A stretch of 64,000 bases of DNA from JOPF133 sp052144935 (GTDB lineage Bacteria; Acidobacteriota; Terriglobia; Bryobacterales; Bryobacteraceae): positions 40,274 to 104,273 of the forward strand of contig JBKQPR010000108.1 in the NCBI GenBank assembly GCA_052144935.1, given 5' to 3'. Under the pieces are notes generated by a model. It searched no databases and had not been told where the DNA came from. It saw only the letters and a program-made list of their open reading frames with translations. Below are positions 25,446 to 33,381 of the stretch, piece after piece. The stretch's first letter is position 1. The number at the start of each line of letters is the position of its first letter. The translations under genes and the position numbers were made by a program.

Positions 25446-26808
25446 ATTCTCGGCCTCTCTGAAATGCGCATTGGCCCTCTGTCTGGCTGCCACAGCGGCC
25501 TGGGCGGCTGCCGATCTCCGGCTCATGGACGCCGTCAAACGCCGGGATGCCAAGGCCTTCGAGACGCTTCTCGGGCAAGGTGCGGATATCGATGCAGCCG
25601 CCCCCGACGGGGCCACTGCGCTGGCGTGGGCCGCGTTTCTCGATTTGCAGGATATGGCCGAAAAGCTGATCGCTCACGGCGCCAAAATCAACACCGCCAA
25701 CGACTACGGGGAGACGCCGCTCACCCTGGCGCTGGCCAACGGTAACGCGCGGCTGGTGGAAAGGCTGCTCAAAGCCGGCGCCGATCCGAAGGCCACCCGC
25801 TGGAACGGCGAGACGACGCTCATGATCGCCGCTGGTGTGGGCAGCGTGGAAGAAGTGCGGATGCTGCTCGATCGCGGCTTGGATGTGAACGGCGCGGAGC
25901 CGAAAAGGCTTCAGAATGCGCTTATGTGGGCGGCCTCGGAAGGGCATGCCGGCGTAGTGGATCTGCTGATCCAAAAAGGCGCCAACGTGAACGCGGCCAG
26001 CAAGGGCGGCTTCACGGCGCTGGTCTTCGCGACGCTCAAGAACGACGCGCCTACGGTGCGGCGTATCCTCCAGGCCGGCGCGGACCCTAACTACGCTCTT
26101 TCGGACCAGAAGATATTAACCGTCGCCACTTCCAATCGCTGTTACGCAGCAGCGGTTGCCCTGCTGGATGGCGGCGCCGACCCGAACGTCGCCGATCGCA
26201 CAGGAAGCACACCATTGCACGTGGCCGCGCAAGCCGGCTCCCTTGAGTTAGTCAAGACCTTGCTGGCGAAGGGCGCCCAGCCGAATGTCCGCACGCGCCC
26301 GGCAGACACCGGAAACGGACGGGGAGGAGGCTTCCGCGCGGTCGCCGGAGAACAGACGCCACTCCTTCTGGCCGCCAGATCCGATCGCGTGGATGTCATG
26401 CGAGCTTTGATTGAAGCCGGCGCCGATACCAAGCTCAAAGCGCAGGATGGCGCCACCCTGCTGCTTGCGGCTGCGGCAAGCGGCCGCGTGGCAGCCACAA
26501 AATACGCCTACGAATTCGACAAGGGTGTAAAGGCCGTCGATAACGCCGGCCGCACCGCCATGCATGAGTGCGTGAGCAACCCTGGCAGCGGGGCCACTCA
26601 AGCGGATATGACCGAGCTGGTTCAGTATCTGGCCGATATCGGGGTTCCCCTGGATGAAAAGGATGCCCGTGGGAGAACGCCCATCCAAACCGGCGACGGC
26701 ATTCCGCTCGATCAACCCATTCAGCGGATGGCCGATATCATCGTGAGCCGCGGGGGCACTCCGCTGGTCTTCCCCAAAGAATACGTGAAGCCGGGCACGT
26801 CGCGCTGA
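25441..26808 (+). CDS. Exported ankyrin-repeat protein
   Basis: The GTG at 25441 is preferred because it starts a good signal peptide (KFSASLKCALALCLAATAAWA). The in-frame ATGs at 25324 and 25366 would add residues encoded by the palindromic repeat. The 455-residue product is almost entirely ankyrin repeats, about ten (LLGQGADIDAAAPDGATALA, LLKAGADPKATRWNGETTLM, LIQKGANVNAASKGGFTALV). The C-terminal tail ends near YVKPGTSR. It lies just downstream of the DUF1552 gene, whose transcript may continue into it. Ankyrin domains bind partner proteins; a periplasmic partner is likely but unidentified. No Shine-Dalgarno is visible before the GTG, so initiation may depend on the repeat or on read-through from the upstream genes. 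Confidence 0.85.
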   Translation: MKFSASLKCALALCLAATAAWAAADLRLMDAVKRRDAKAFETLLGQGADIDAAAPDGATALAWAAFLDLQDMAEKLIAHGAKINTANDYGETPLTLALANGNARLVERLLKAGADPKATRWNGETTLMIAAGVGSVEEVRMLLDRGLDVNGAEPKRLQNALMWAASEGHAGVVDLLIQKGANVNAASKGGFTALVFATLKNDAPTVRRILQAGADPNYALSDQKILTVATSNRCYAAAVALLDGGADPNVADRTGSTPLHVAAQAGSLELVKTLLAKGAQPNVRTRPADTGNGRGGGFRAVAGEQTPLLLAARSDRVDVMRALIEAGADTKLKAQDGATLLLAAAASGRVAATKYAYEFDKGVKAVDNAGRTAMHECVSNPGSGATQADMTELVQYLADIGVPLDEKDARGRTPIQTGDGIPLDQPIQRMADIIVSRGGTPLVFPKEYVKPGTSR

Positions 26809-26899
26809 GCGGTTCGACGATGCGCTTCGCAATGAGTCCGGTTGGCCTCCTGATTCCGGCTACCGCGGGGAAGTATCGTCGAACTGACGCGCAAGACGA

Positions 26900-27041
26900 T
26901 GCCCTCGGATGGGCCGGGAACATTGAGCCGCCAGCGCCCGACGGATCTCGTGGCCTTGCTCTGCGCCACTTGCAGGCAAGCAACACGGGTGTTCCCATGG
27001 CCTATAGGATCGACGGCGAGCAGTGCATCGTGGTATGGTAG
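26900..27041 (+). pseudogene. Possible C-terminal remnant of a quinoprotein-type propeller
   Basis: The end of an open frame reads LQASNTGVPMAYRIDGEQCI and then VVW before the stop. This resembles the closing strands of PQQ-dependent dehydrogenases, where a phrase like P-x-T/A-Y-x-x-D/N-G-x-Q-Y is typical. Nothing upstream continues the fold. Weak evidence; the 26809-27118 gap otherwise holds only the upstream region of the aldolase-like gene. Confidence 0.22.
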
Positions 27042-27118
27042 CGACCGGCGCTAGCGGGTCGCCGGGCTAGTGGCGCTCGCGATACCATGATTGGATCGAT
27101 TGGAAAGGAAGGTTAACG

Positions 27119-28027
27119 ATGAGATTTTCCTCCACGCTGAGTTTGGTCTTTTCGACCGCGCTGACGGCCGTTTCGGCGCTGGCGCAGCCGGCCGCTCAAG
27201 GCGCGGGCAATGCCCACCCGCCACTCTATAACACGGTCAAGCAGAAGCTCCTGCAAGGCAAGCAGGTCTTCAGCTTCACGCAGAGTAAGTTCGATATCGC
27301 CGGTTACTGCGAAGCGGCCAAACATTACGACTACACCTGGTTTGAAATGCAGCACAGCACCCTGGAGTTCAGGGATATCGAGGCCATGATCGCGGCGTGC
27401 CCGCACGTAGCCGCCATTCCTATGATCCGGCTGCCGGACGCGCAGGAGTGGCACATCCAGCACGCCACCGATATCGGCGTGCTGGGGGTCATCGTGCCCA
27501 CCGTCGACGATGTGGACCGGGCGCGCGAGGCGGCCAAGTGGGCGCGGTATCCTCCGGTGGCGCGGCGCAGCACCGGCCAGGGTCAGGCGCGCAGCATCTG
27601 GGGGATCAACGGCATCGACTACGCCAAGACGATCAACGACAACATGCTGGTGGTGATAATGATCGAAACGCCCACCGGCGTGGCCAACGCCTACGACATC
27701 GCGTCGGTGCCGGGGGTCGACGTGGTGATCACCGGCAACAACGATCTGAGCGTTTTCTCGGGGTACCCGCAGACCGACGACCGGTATCAAACGTTGATGA
27801 CCAAAATCCACGACGACACCCTGCGCGCGGGCAAGATCTTCGGCCAGGCCAATGCCAACTACGCCAAGGGCAATCCGCTGAGCAAGGATTCGTATTTCTT
27901 CCAGAACGGCCCGTCGTTCGATGGCTGGAAGCCCCCGGCCAGCGGCGGCCGGAATCCCAACGCACCGCCTCCGGGCGAGGAAGACATTCCGGGACGCGGC
28001 GGACGCGGCCGGGGCGGCCGTCAGTGA
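27119..28027 (+). CDS. Exported HpcH/HpaI aldolase-family protein
   Basis: The start ATG follows a strong GGAAAGGAAGG. The 302-residue protein begins with a signal peptide (SLVFSTALTAVSALA). The TIM-barrel core has family landmarks: E/Q pair in WFEMQHSTLEF, IPMIRLPD with the substrate arginine, GVLGVIVPTVDD, and the metal acids E in VVIMIETPTGVANAYDI and D in VVITGNNDLSVF. Normal members are cytoplasmic class II aldolases cleaving 2-keto-3-deoxy acids; export is unusual, so the substrate may differ. The C-terminus is a low-complexity Gly/Arg/Pro tail (GRGGRGRGGRQ). It stands alone. Confidence 0.85.
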   Translation: MRFSSTLSLVFSTALTAVSALAQPAAQGAGNAHPPLYNTVKQKLLQGKQVFSFTQSKFDIAGYCEAAKHYDYTWFEMQHSTLEFRDIEAMIAACPHVAAIPMIRLPDAQEWHIQHATDIGVLGVIVPTVDDVDRAREAAKWARYPPVARRSTGQGQARSIWGINGIDYAKTINDNMLVVIMIETPTGVANAYDIASVPGVDVVITGNNDLSVFSGYPQTDDRYQTLMTKIHDDTLRAGKIFGQANANYAKGNPLSKDSYFFQNGPSFDGWKPPASGGRNPNAPPPGEEDIPGRGGRGRGGRQ

Positions 28028-28097
28028 TAACGAAGGCGGTGCCGCAGCACCGATCGTGGCGCCCAGCGGCGAAAGCAGATCCCGGCAGGCGTACCCT

Positions 28098-28187
28098 ATG
28101 TCCAAACGATGGCTTGTTTGCGCCATCCTGACAGTGCTGTTTCTGCCCCCGCAGTTCGGTCTGGAACGTCCCGAAGTTACGTACTGA
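28098..28187 (+). CDS. Very short ORF with signal-peptide-like start
   Basis: The 29-codon frame MSKRWLVCAILTVLFLPPQF, then a short polar tail, looks like the export signal of a gene whose body is missing. There is no convincing ribosome binding site. The rest of 28028-28475 shows no gene. It may be a decayed start or chance. Confidence 0.25.
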   Translation: MSKRWLVCAILTVLFLPPQFGLERPEVTY

Positions 28188-28475
28188 TCCCCCCGCTCAG
28201 GAAGCCGCTCTTCCCGAGCGCCGCGCCGCCCGCCCGAAGGTGGTTTGGACACTTCCCAGAACCCGGCTTCCTGGGCGCGTCGACCGGCGCACATCCGCCA
28301 GTCGGGCGTTTCCCGTCAAGTGACGAGGGTTCGGCCCGTTGCCGTCGCCAAGCCGACTTGCGGGGAGTAATCATGGCCGTGGCCATTTTTGTGCCATGGT
28401 TCGACCGGCCGTAACATGCCTATGGTCGGCGAAGTGCCCGCCTCAGTCCGGTCGCGCTCATTCCAACGCCCACGC

Positions 28476-31136
28476 CTACTTCGGCGCCGGACCGCGCACC
28501 ACCTGCACGAAGGCATCCGGGCGAATCCACTTTTCGAACGCGGCCCTTACCTGGTCGGCAGTGAGATCGTAGTAGCGTTGCGCGCCGCGGATCGGCTCAT
28601 CCAGAGGCAGGCCGGCCAGAGACCGCGCCACAAAACCTCCGGCCACCGCGTCTTCGCTCGATTCGGCCAGCGTGATCTGCCGCAGCAGCAGGGCCTTGGC
28701 CTGCTGAAGCTCCGCCGGACTTACATTGGTGGTGCGCATGGCGGCCAGATTCTGCTCCACCAAGAGGCGCGCCTTCGAGACATTCTCCGCATCGCAACCG
28801 TAAGTCACCGAGTAAGTGGCCCTGGTTTCGCTGGCGTGCAGGGCATTGTCTACGTTGTATACGTAGCCGTTCTTCTGCCGCAGATCGCGATATAACCGGG
28901 TGGCGTAAAAGCCGCCGCCCAGCACATGGTCGCCAAGCTGTAAGGCGTAGTAATCGGGATGAAAGCGGTTGATCGCGACCTCGTGGGCCAGCTCCACCGA
29001 GTCCTGCACCGAGGTCGGATCGGGCACGTTCACGGCCGACGGCTTGTTCACGGGCACGGGCGGCAACTTCACATCCGGCTTGGCGCCGGCGGCCTTCCAC
29101 GCGCCGAACCACTTTTCGATCACCGGGCGGGCCTCCTCGGGGGTGATGTCGCCGATCACCGCGATGGTCGTCATGTCCGGGCGAAACACCTTGGTGTAGA
29201 AGTCCTTGATGTCCGCCAGCGCCAGCGCCGTGACGGTTTTCGGCGTGGCCTCGCGCAGATCCGGGTCGTTCGCCGGCAGCAGGGCGATATCGAGCGCGCG
29301 ACGCATCTTGTAAGCCGGGCTCGAAAGCTGGCCTTCGACAAACTGCGCCGTCTGGCCGCGCACCACCTGGAAGGCGTCGGGAGGCAGCGCCGGGTGGAGT
29401 TCATTATCGGCCAGCAGCTCGACTCCCCTGGCGAAATCCTGCTTCAGGACCTTCAGATTGAAATTCACGCCGCCGCTTTCGGAGGCGGCGATGTCGTCCA
29501 AAGCCTCCTGAAACGCGAGGCGGTCGCGCGTCGTGGTGCCATAGGAGAAGAGTTCGGCCAGCACTTCATCGGCGCCATCTTTGCCGGGTGCGGTTTGAAG
29601 GTCCGATTCGTGTTTGACGGAGCCGATCACAGTAACCGTCGGGCTGACCTTCTCGGTGAGAACGATCAGCCGCAAGCCGTTCGCCAGAGTCAGGTCGGCG
29701 GGCTTCGGCCCCGCCTGCGGCACCTTCAGCGATTTGACCGTGGCTTCCGCCCAATCGGGCAGCGCGACCGGCTTGGTGGGCGCCGCGGTGGTCACCTCGG
29801 CGCCTCCGAAACCCTTGCCGGATACCGGTTCGCCGGAGGCCGACGGCTTCAGAGTCGCCACGATAGCGTTGTCCACCGAAAGGTAAGCCTTGGCCACGCG
29901 GTTCACGTCCGCCACGGTAACCTTCTTCATGGCCTCGACGATCTCGTCTGGCGAATTGCGATCTTCGGCGGCCAGCGCTTGCGACCACGTTGACGCGAGA
30001 TCGGAAATCGAGTTCTGCTGAAACTCGGCGCTGGCCACTTCGCCCTTGCGCGCGGCTTCCACCAGTGCGGGCGGCACGCCTTTTTCCACGTAGCCCGCCA
30101 GGATCTTCTTCATCTCACCGGTGATTGGCGCGGGGTCGGCGCCGGCCGGCACGGCGGCCGCCGCATAGCCCACGCTGGCTTTGGAGTAGGTCTCGGCCAA
30201 GCCAAACTCGGTGCCCAGCGCCTTGCCCGCCGGCACCAGCCCGTAGAGGTCGGCGCGTTGGCTGCCGATCGCGTCGCTCAGAATGCGAACCGCGGCGAAG
30301 TCCGGGCTGGATGTGCCGGGCATGCGCATGGCCACGAAAACCAGCTCGTAGGGCAGATTGCTGTCGAGCGTGAAGCTCTCCGCCTTGACCGGACGCAAGG
30401 CGACTTCCGGGTGCGCCGGAACCGGGTGGCGCTTGATGGGACCGTACAACTGCTTGACCCGGGCCAGCGCCGCCGGCGGATCCACGTCCCCGGCGATCAC
30501 CAGGATGGCGTTGTTGGGCGCATACCAATCGCCATAGAACTTCTTCAGCATCTCGGCGGTGGTGGCGTCGAGCGAGGCCTTGGTCCCCAGCGCGTCGTGC
30601 GCGTACGGCGTGCCCGAAAAAAGATCCTCGTTGAGGCGCGTAATGAACTTATAGGTCGGGTTGGACAGGTCGCGCGAGACCTCCTGCTCGATGGCGCCGC
30701 GCTCTTCGGCCCACTGCTCGGCGGAATCCTGCACCTCCATCATGCAGGCGGAATCGAGGCGCAACGCCACTTCCAGGTCCTGCGCGGGCACGGTGACGAA
30801 ATACTGCGTGATGTTCTGTTGTGTATCGGCGTTCACCGTGCCGCCAAGCTGGGCGTAGATGGCGGAGATCTGATCGGCGCTCAGGTCCGCGCAGCCGCGG
30901 AAGGCCATGTGCTCCTGGGCATGGGCCGTGCCGGGAAAGCCCGCGGGCGTTTCGTTTCCACCCACGATGTAGTTCTCTTCGACGGTGACGACCGGGGCCA
31001 GCGGATCGCGCACAATCACGACGCGCAGCCCATTATCCAAAGTCGCCCGGACCGCCGATTGGCGAGCGGGATCGTCCGGCGCGGCCAGACTGGCCAGCAG
31101 GACCACCGAAAGCAGTAGCGGAATTCGTCGCAGCAA
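28476..31136 (-). CDS. Exported M16 zinc metallopeptidase (insulinase/pitrilysin family)
   Basis: A TTG at 31136 is chosen as start: GGAGG lies 4 bases upstream and the next residues are a signal peptide (LRRIPLLLSVVLLASLA). An ATG 14 codons earlier is an alternative. The 886-residue product has two M16 halves. The active half has the inverted zinc motif H72-A-Q-E75-H76 and the distal glutamate in WAEERGAIEQEVSRD. The second half lacks HxxEH and has the R-Y-type substrate region (KNGYVYNVDNALHASETRAT). Family members degrade peptides in a closing chamber formed by both halves. Periplasmic localisation is inferred. It is convergent with the small genes to its left and not obviously in an operon. 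Confidence 0.93.
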   Translation of the reverse strand: MLRRIPLLLSVVLLASLAAPDDPARQSAVRATLDNGLRVVIVRDPLAPVVTVEENYIVGGNETPAGFPGTAHAQEHMAFRGCADLSADQISAIYAQLGGTVNADTQQNITQYFVTVPAQDLEVALRLDSACMMEVQDSAEQWAEERGAIEQEVSRDLSNPTYKFITRLNEDLFSGTPYAHDALGTKASLDATTAEMLKKFYGDWYAPNNAILVIAGDVDPPAALARVKQLYGPIKRHPVPAHPEVALRPVKAESFTLDSNLPYELVFVAMRMPGTSSPDFAAVRILSDAIGSQRADLYGLVPAGKALGTEFGLAETYSKASVGYAAAAVPAGADPAPITGEMKKILAGYVEKGVPPALVEAARKGEVASAEFQQNSISDLASTWSQALAAEDRNSPDEIVEAMKKVTVADVNRVAKAYLSVDNAIVATLKPSASGEPVSGKGFGGAEVTTAAPTKPVALPDWAEATVKSLKVPQAGPKPADLTLANGLRLIVLTEKVSPTVTVIGSVKHESDLQTAPGKDGADEVLAELFSYGTTTRDRLAFQEALDDIAASESGGVNFNLKVLKQDFARGVELLADNELHPALPPDAFQVVRGQTAQFVEGQLSSPAYKMRRALDIALLPANDPDLREATPKTVTALALADIKDFYTKVFRPDMTTIAVIGDITPEEARPVIEKWFGAWKAAGAKPDVKLPPVPVNKPSAVNVPDPTSVQDSVELAHEVAINRFHPDYYALQLGDHVLGGGFYATRLYRDLRQKNGYVYNVDNALHASETRATYSVTYGCDAENVSKARLLVEQNLAAMRTTNVSPAELQQAKALLLRQITLAESSEDAVAGGFVARSLAGLPLDEPIRGAQRYYDLTADQVRAAFEKWIRPDAFVQVVRGPAPK

Positions 31137-31339
31137 GACCCCTCCTATCCTCTCCTCTATTACCGACCATAACATGGACGGTCGAGCGAAGGGTTCGGGG
31201 GGTGGCCAGACCAGCTTGCGCGGGAACCGGGCCGCGAGGTCGACGGGGGCCTTCCGTGGGGCAAACCCGGTCGTCCACCTGGCGGAGCTTCGGCCCATTG
31301 CGCCTGGCAACCATTGCATACACGGCCGAATCCTGCGAG

Positions 31340-31781
31340 CTAAGGCAACTGTTTCAAGACGAGCACGGAGACCTCAGACAAGTTCGCCAACCCGGCATCG
31401 TTTGTCAGAAACCAGGAAGCGCCGGAGCGCAGGGCTGTCGCAAGTTGTATCGCATCCGGTGTTCGGAGGTTATGGCGTGCTCGTAACCGCGCGGCTTCCT
31501 CGGCGATGCCCTCGTCCAAGGGAATCACCGTCAGCGCGGGCGATTGGAGAAGAATGTTGCGATATTGCTCAGCCAACTCGGGCCGATCCTTCGCGCAGTG
31601 GGTGGACCAGGACTTCAATCAGCGTGACGAAAGAAGTCACAATACGGAATTCGTTCTGCTCGGCAGCTTCGAAGAATGGCTGTACCCTGGCGAAAAAGAC
31701 CGGGTGTTCCTCAATGTAGTAAATCAGCGGCCCTGTGTCAAGACCGACGGTCGAGCCACGAAGCGCTTCTATCCACTCCAC
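31340..31781 (-). pseudogene. Frameshifted PIN-domain toxin (VapC-like)
   Basis: Two overlapping minus-strand frames together make one PIN protein. The first (from 31781) gives TVGLDTGPLIYYIEEHP with the first metal aspartate and runs to TLIEVLVHPLREG, then hits a stop. The second frame continues with RPELAEQYRNILLQSPALTV, RTPDAIQLATAL and FLTNDAGLANL, which hold the remaining PIN acids. The join is around 31588-31600, where one extra base in CTGCGCGAAGG breaks the frame. If restored it would be a ribonuclease toxin of about 145 residues. Its ATG overlaps the end of the intact antitoxin-like gene. A sequencing error cannot be excluded, but other toxin genes close by are damaged too. Confidence 0.8.
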
Positions 31782-32011
31782 GACGAGCGTTCCCGGCGCA
31801 GGTACTCATCGGCATCGACGCCTTGCCAGACTCCCTTGCCCAAGCCCTGAAGCTCCAGCAGGCTCCGGCGCGGCTTGTGGTCAAGTTCCCCACTCAGCCG
31901 CCCAACGAGTTCCGCAATGAGACGCAACTGGTCGGCGGGGCTGAGGGCTTCGACGGATCTCTTGGCCTGGTCGTAGCGCGGGTTCGGCATGTCGCTCATC
32001 CCCATGACCAC
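31769..32011 (-). CDS. Putative VapB-type antitoxin of the broken PIN toxin
   Basis: The 80-residue protein (internal ATGs at codons 3, 5 and 8 are alternative starts) contains ALSPADQLRLIAELVGRL, a helical DNA-binding or dimerisation-like segment. The tail LQGLGKGVWQGVDADEYLRR then ERSSW is typical of antitoxin C-termini that wrap a PIN toxin. It overlaps the toxin frame by 13 bases in the usual antitoxin-first order. The antitoxin frame is intact although the toxin is frameshifted. Confidence 0.65.
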   Translation of the reverse strand: MVMGMSDMPNPRYDQAKRSVEALSPADQLRLIAELVGRLSGELDHKPRRSLLELQGLGKGVWQGVDADEYLRRERSSWSG

Positions 32012-32094
32012 ACGATACCGCTCTTCAGGGCCGGGACGCCACCGGTGACGCCTTTTTGGGCGACAATGCAGCCAACCTCATCGCGCCGCATAAA

Positions 32095-32385
32095 TCAGCC
32101 GGGCCTCGGCCAGCACACGGGACGGATGAGTGGCTTTAGGGCGGGCTTGACGGCCAGATCGACGCGGCGGCCGAGCAGGGCGGTGAACTCACACATCATT
32201 GCCGAAACCCCCAATAGTCCAGGCCGCGCGCCGGGGAGGAAATCGACCAGGAGGTCGATGTCGCTGTCAGGACGCATCTCGCCGCGCGCGGCCGAACCGA
32301 ACAGGGACAACTCGCTCACCTGGTGACGGCGGCATATGTCGGCGATCTCGGCCTCGGGCAACTCGATGCCGGCGGCGATGGTCAT
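32095..32385 (-). CDS. MNT-type nucleotidyltransferase, C-terminus frameshifted
   Basis: The 96-residue product has the minimal nucleotidyltransferase motif GSAARGEMRPDSDIDLLVDF, with the catalytic G-S and D-x-D. It continues through RRVDLAVKPALKPLIRP. The expected ending VLAEARLIYAAR is present in another frame just after (stop at about 32088), so a one- or two-base indel has replaced the last residues by VCWPRPG. MNT proteins act as antitoxins that AMPylate a HEPN ribonuclease partner. No HEPN gene follows. TAGGAG lies about 9 bases before its ATG. Confidence 0.75.
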   Translation of the reverse strand: MTIAAGIELPEAEIADICRRHQVSELSLFGSAARGEMRPDSDIDLLVDFLPGARPGLLGVSAMMCEFTALLGRRVDLAVKPALKPLIRPVCWPRPG

Positions 32386-32404
32386 AAGCGCAATCTCCTA
32401 TTCA

Positions 32405-32560
32405 TTATCGCCTCCGCTCGACCGCCTGCTGGCTATGAAACAGGCAGTCCTCCGTATCGGGCGGATCGAGGGTCAGTGCCATCTCGGCGCGCCACAAGTC
32501 CTTCCGGCTTTTCCGGACCCATGCCGCCGTCTCCTGGATGCGAACGGGGTCAGGCTGCAT
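32405..32560 (-). pseudogene. Truncated HEPN toxin
   Basis: A 51-codon frame starts at an ATG overlapping the stop of the upstream MNT gene, the usual MNT-HEPN arrangement. It reads ETAAWVRKSRKDLWRAEMAL and later CLFHSQQAVE, the first two helices of a HEPN domain. Then the frame ends with RRR and a stop. The rest, including the catalytic R-x4-6-H and about 80 residues, is absent; the next gene begins 20 bases later. A deletion between HEPN and the following MNT gene is the simplest explanation. Confidence 0.7.
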
Positions 32561-32963
32561 TGAGCAGCCTTCCTTCCCGCAATACAGTCGCCGGCAAAGA
32601 GGCCTTCAGGTGGAGCCGGCTCTCGAAACGATCACGGGTCCATATCAAGAAGTCCCCGCTCCGAGGCAGGTCCTCGACGGCAAGGTACCCAAGATCGGAA
32701 TTCTTCCTGCTGGCCGAAGCCTCGGCGGACACCACGATCGGGAGATCGTAATCGCCGTCCGGTCCCGCGTCGCCGCGCGCCGTAGAGCCAAACAGGTGGA
32801 TCCGCTTGAGCCGATAGACGTCCGCAAGCCGGCGCACGATTTCCGCCAGAATCGGATCGTCGGCCGAGGGTGTCTTCCATAGGTGGCGCGTTCGCTGGCC
32901 ATGGTGGTCCACTTCAGTCTGCCACAGCCGTGGGGACCGCGCAGCGTCATCGCGCAGCCTCAT
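32550..32963 (-). CDS. MNT-type nucleotidyltransferase paired with truncated HEPN
   Basis: The core reads DPILAEIVRRLADVYRLKRI, HLFGSTARGDAGPDGDYDL and ends FESRLHLKASLPATVLREGR, all typical of MNT antitoxins. The 137-residue open frame starts at an ATG overlapping the previous gene's stop (ATGA), but its first 30 residues are not family-like. A better start, MEDT at 32880, lies one base out of frame (ACCC-TCG), suggesting another single-base indel. Its stop overlaps the HEPN start. Role, if functional: transfer of AMP to the HEPN partner to silence it. Confidence 0.75.
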   Translation of the reverse strand: MRLRDDAARSPRLWQTEVDHHGQRTRHLWKTPSADDPILAEIVRRLADVYRLKRIHLFGSTARGDAGPDGDYDLPIVVSAEASASRKNSDLGYLAVEDLPRSGDFLIWTRDRFESRLHLKASLPATVLREGRLLNAA

Positions 32964-33265
32964 CGCGCCGCGGCTCTTCGGGCGTCATAGAGCACTTTCC
33001 CCTCACGCGTGATGGTTGCCGGCAGGGATGCCTTCACATGGGCGGCGCGCCTATCGAAGTCGCTTGCCGGCCAGCGGACCACATCCGCGGCCGTCCCCAA
33101 GTCCCATAGCGCGCGATGCACCCCTGGCCGGTAGAGATCCGGCGGGGCATCGTCCGGCAAGACCACGCAGAAGTCGAGATCGCTGTCCGGACCGCCATCG
33201 CCGCGGGCGGCGGAGCCGAACAGATAGATGCGCTCCGGGTGGTAGTAATCCACGAAGCGGCGCAT
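32960..33265 (-). CDS. MNT-type nucleotidyltransferase, start region frameshifted
   Basis: The 101-residue frame contains RRFVDYYHPERIYLFGSAAR, then GDGGPDSDLDFCVVL with the catalytic G-S and D-x-D, and ends VKASLPATITREGKVLYD. Upstream the homologous N-terminus (PGIAEI before MRRF) is in frame but directly preceded by a stop. An ATG for MTHD is one base out of frame (GACC instead of GACCC), so a one-base deletion probably removed the original start. Translation from the internal ATG would still give the catalytic core. No HEPN gene follows before the next MNT gene. Confidence 0.72.
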   Translation of the reverse strand: MRRFVDYYHPERIYLFGSAARGDGGPDSDLDFCVVLPDDAPPDLYRPGVHRALWDLGTAADVVRWPASDFDRRAAHVKASLPATITREGKVLYDARRAAAR

Positions 33266-33381
33266 AATCTCCGCGATGCCTGGTCATGGGTCATCCGCCT
33301 CTATTGTGCACCCCGCGACGGCGGCATGTTTGGCCGCCCGAGTGTCGGCGGCCAAGCGGGCAACCAGGCCCAGGCCCACGT

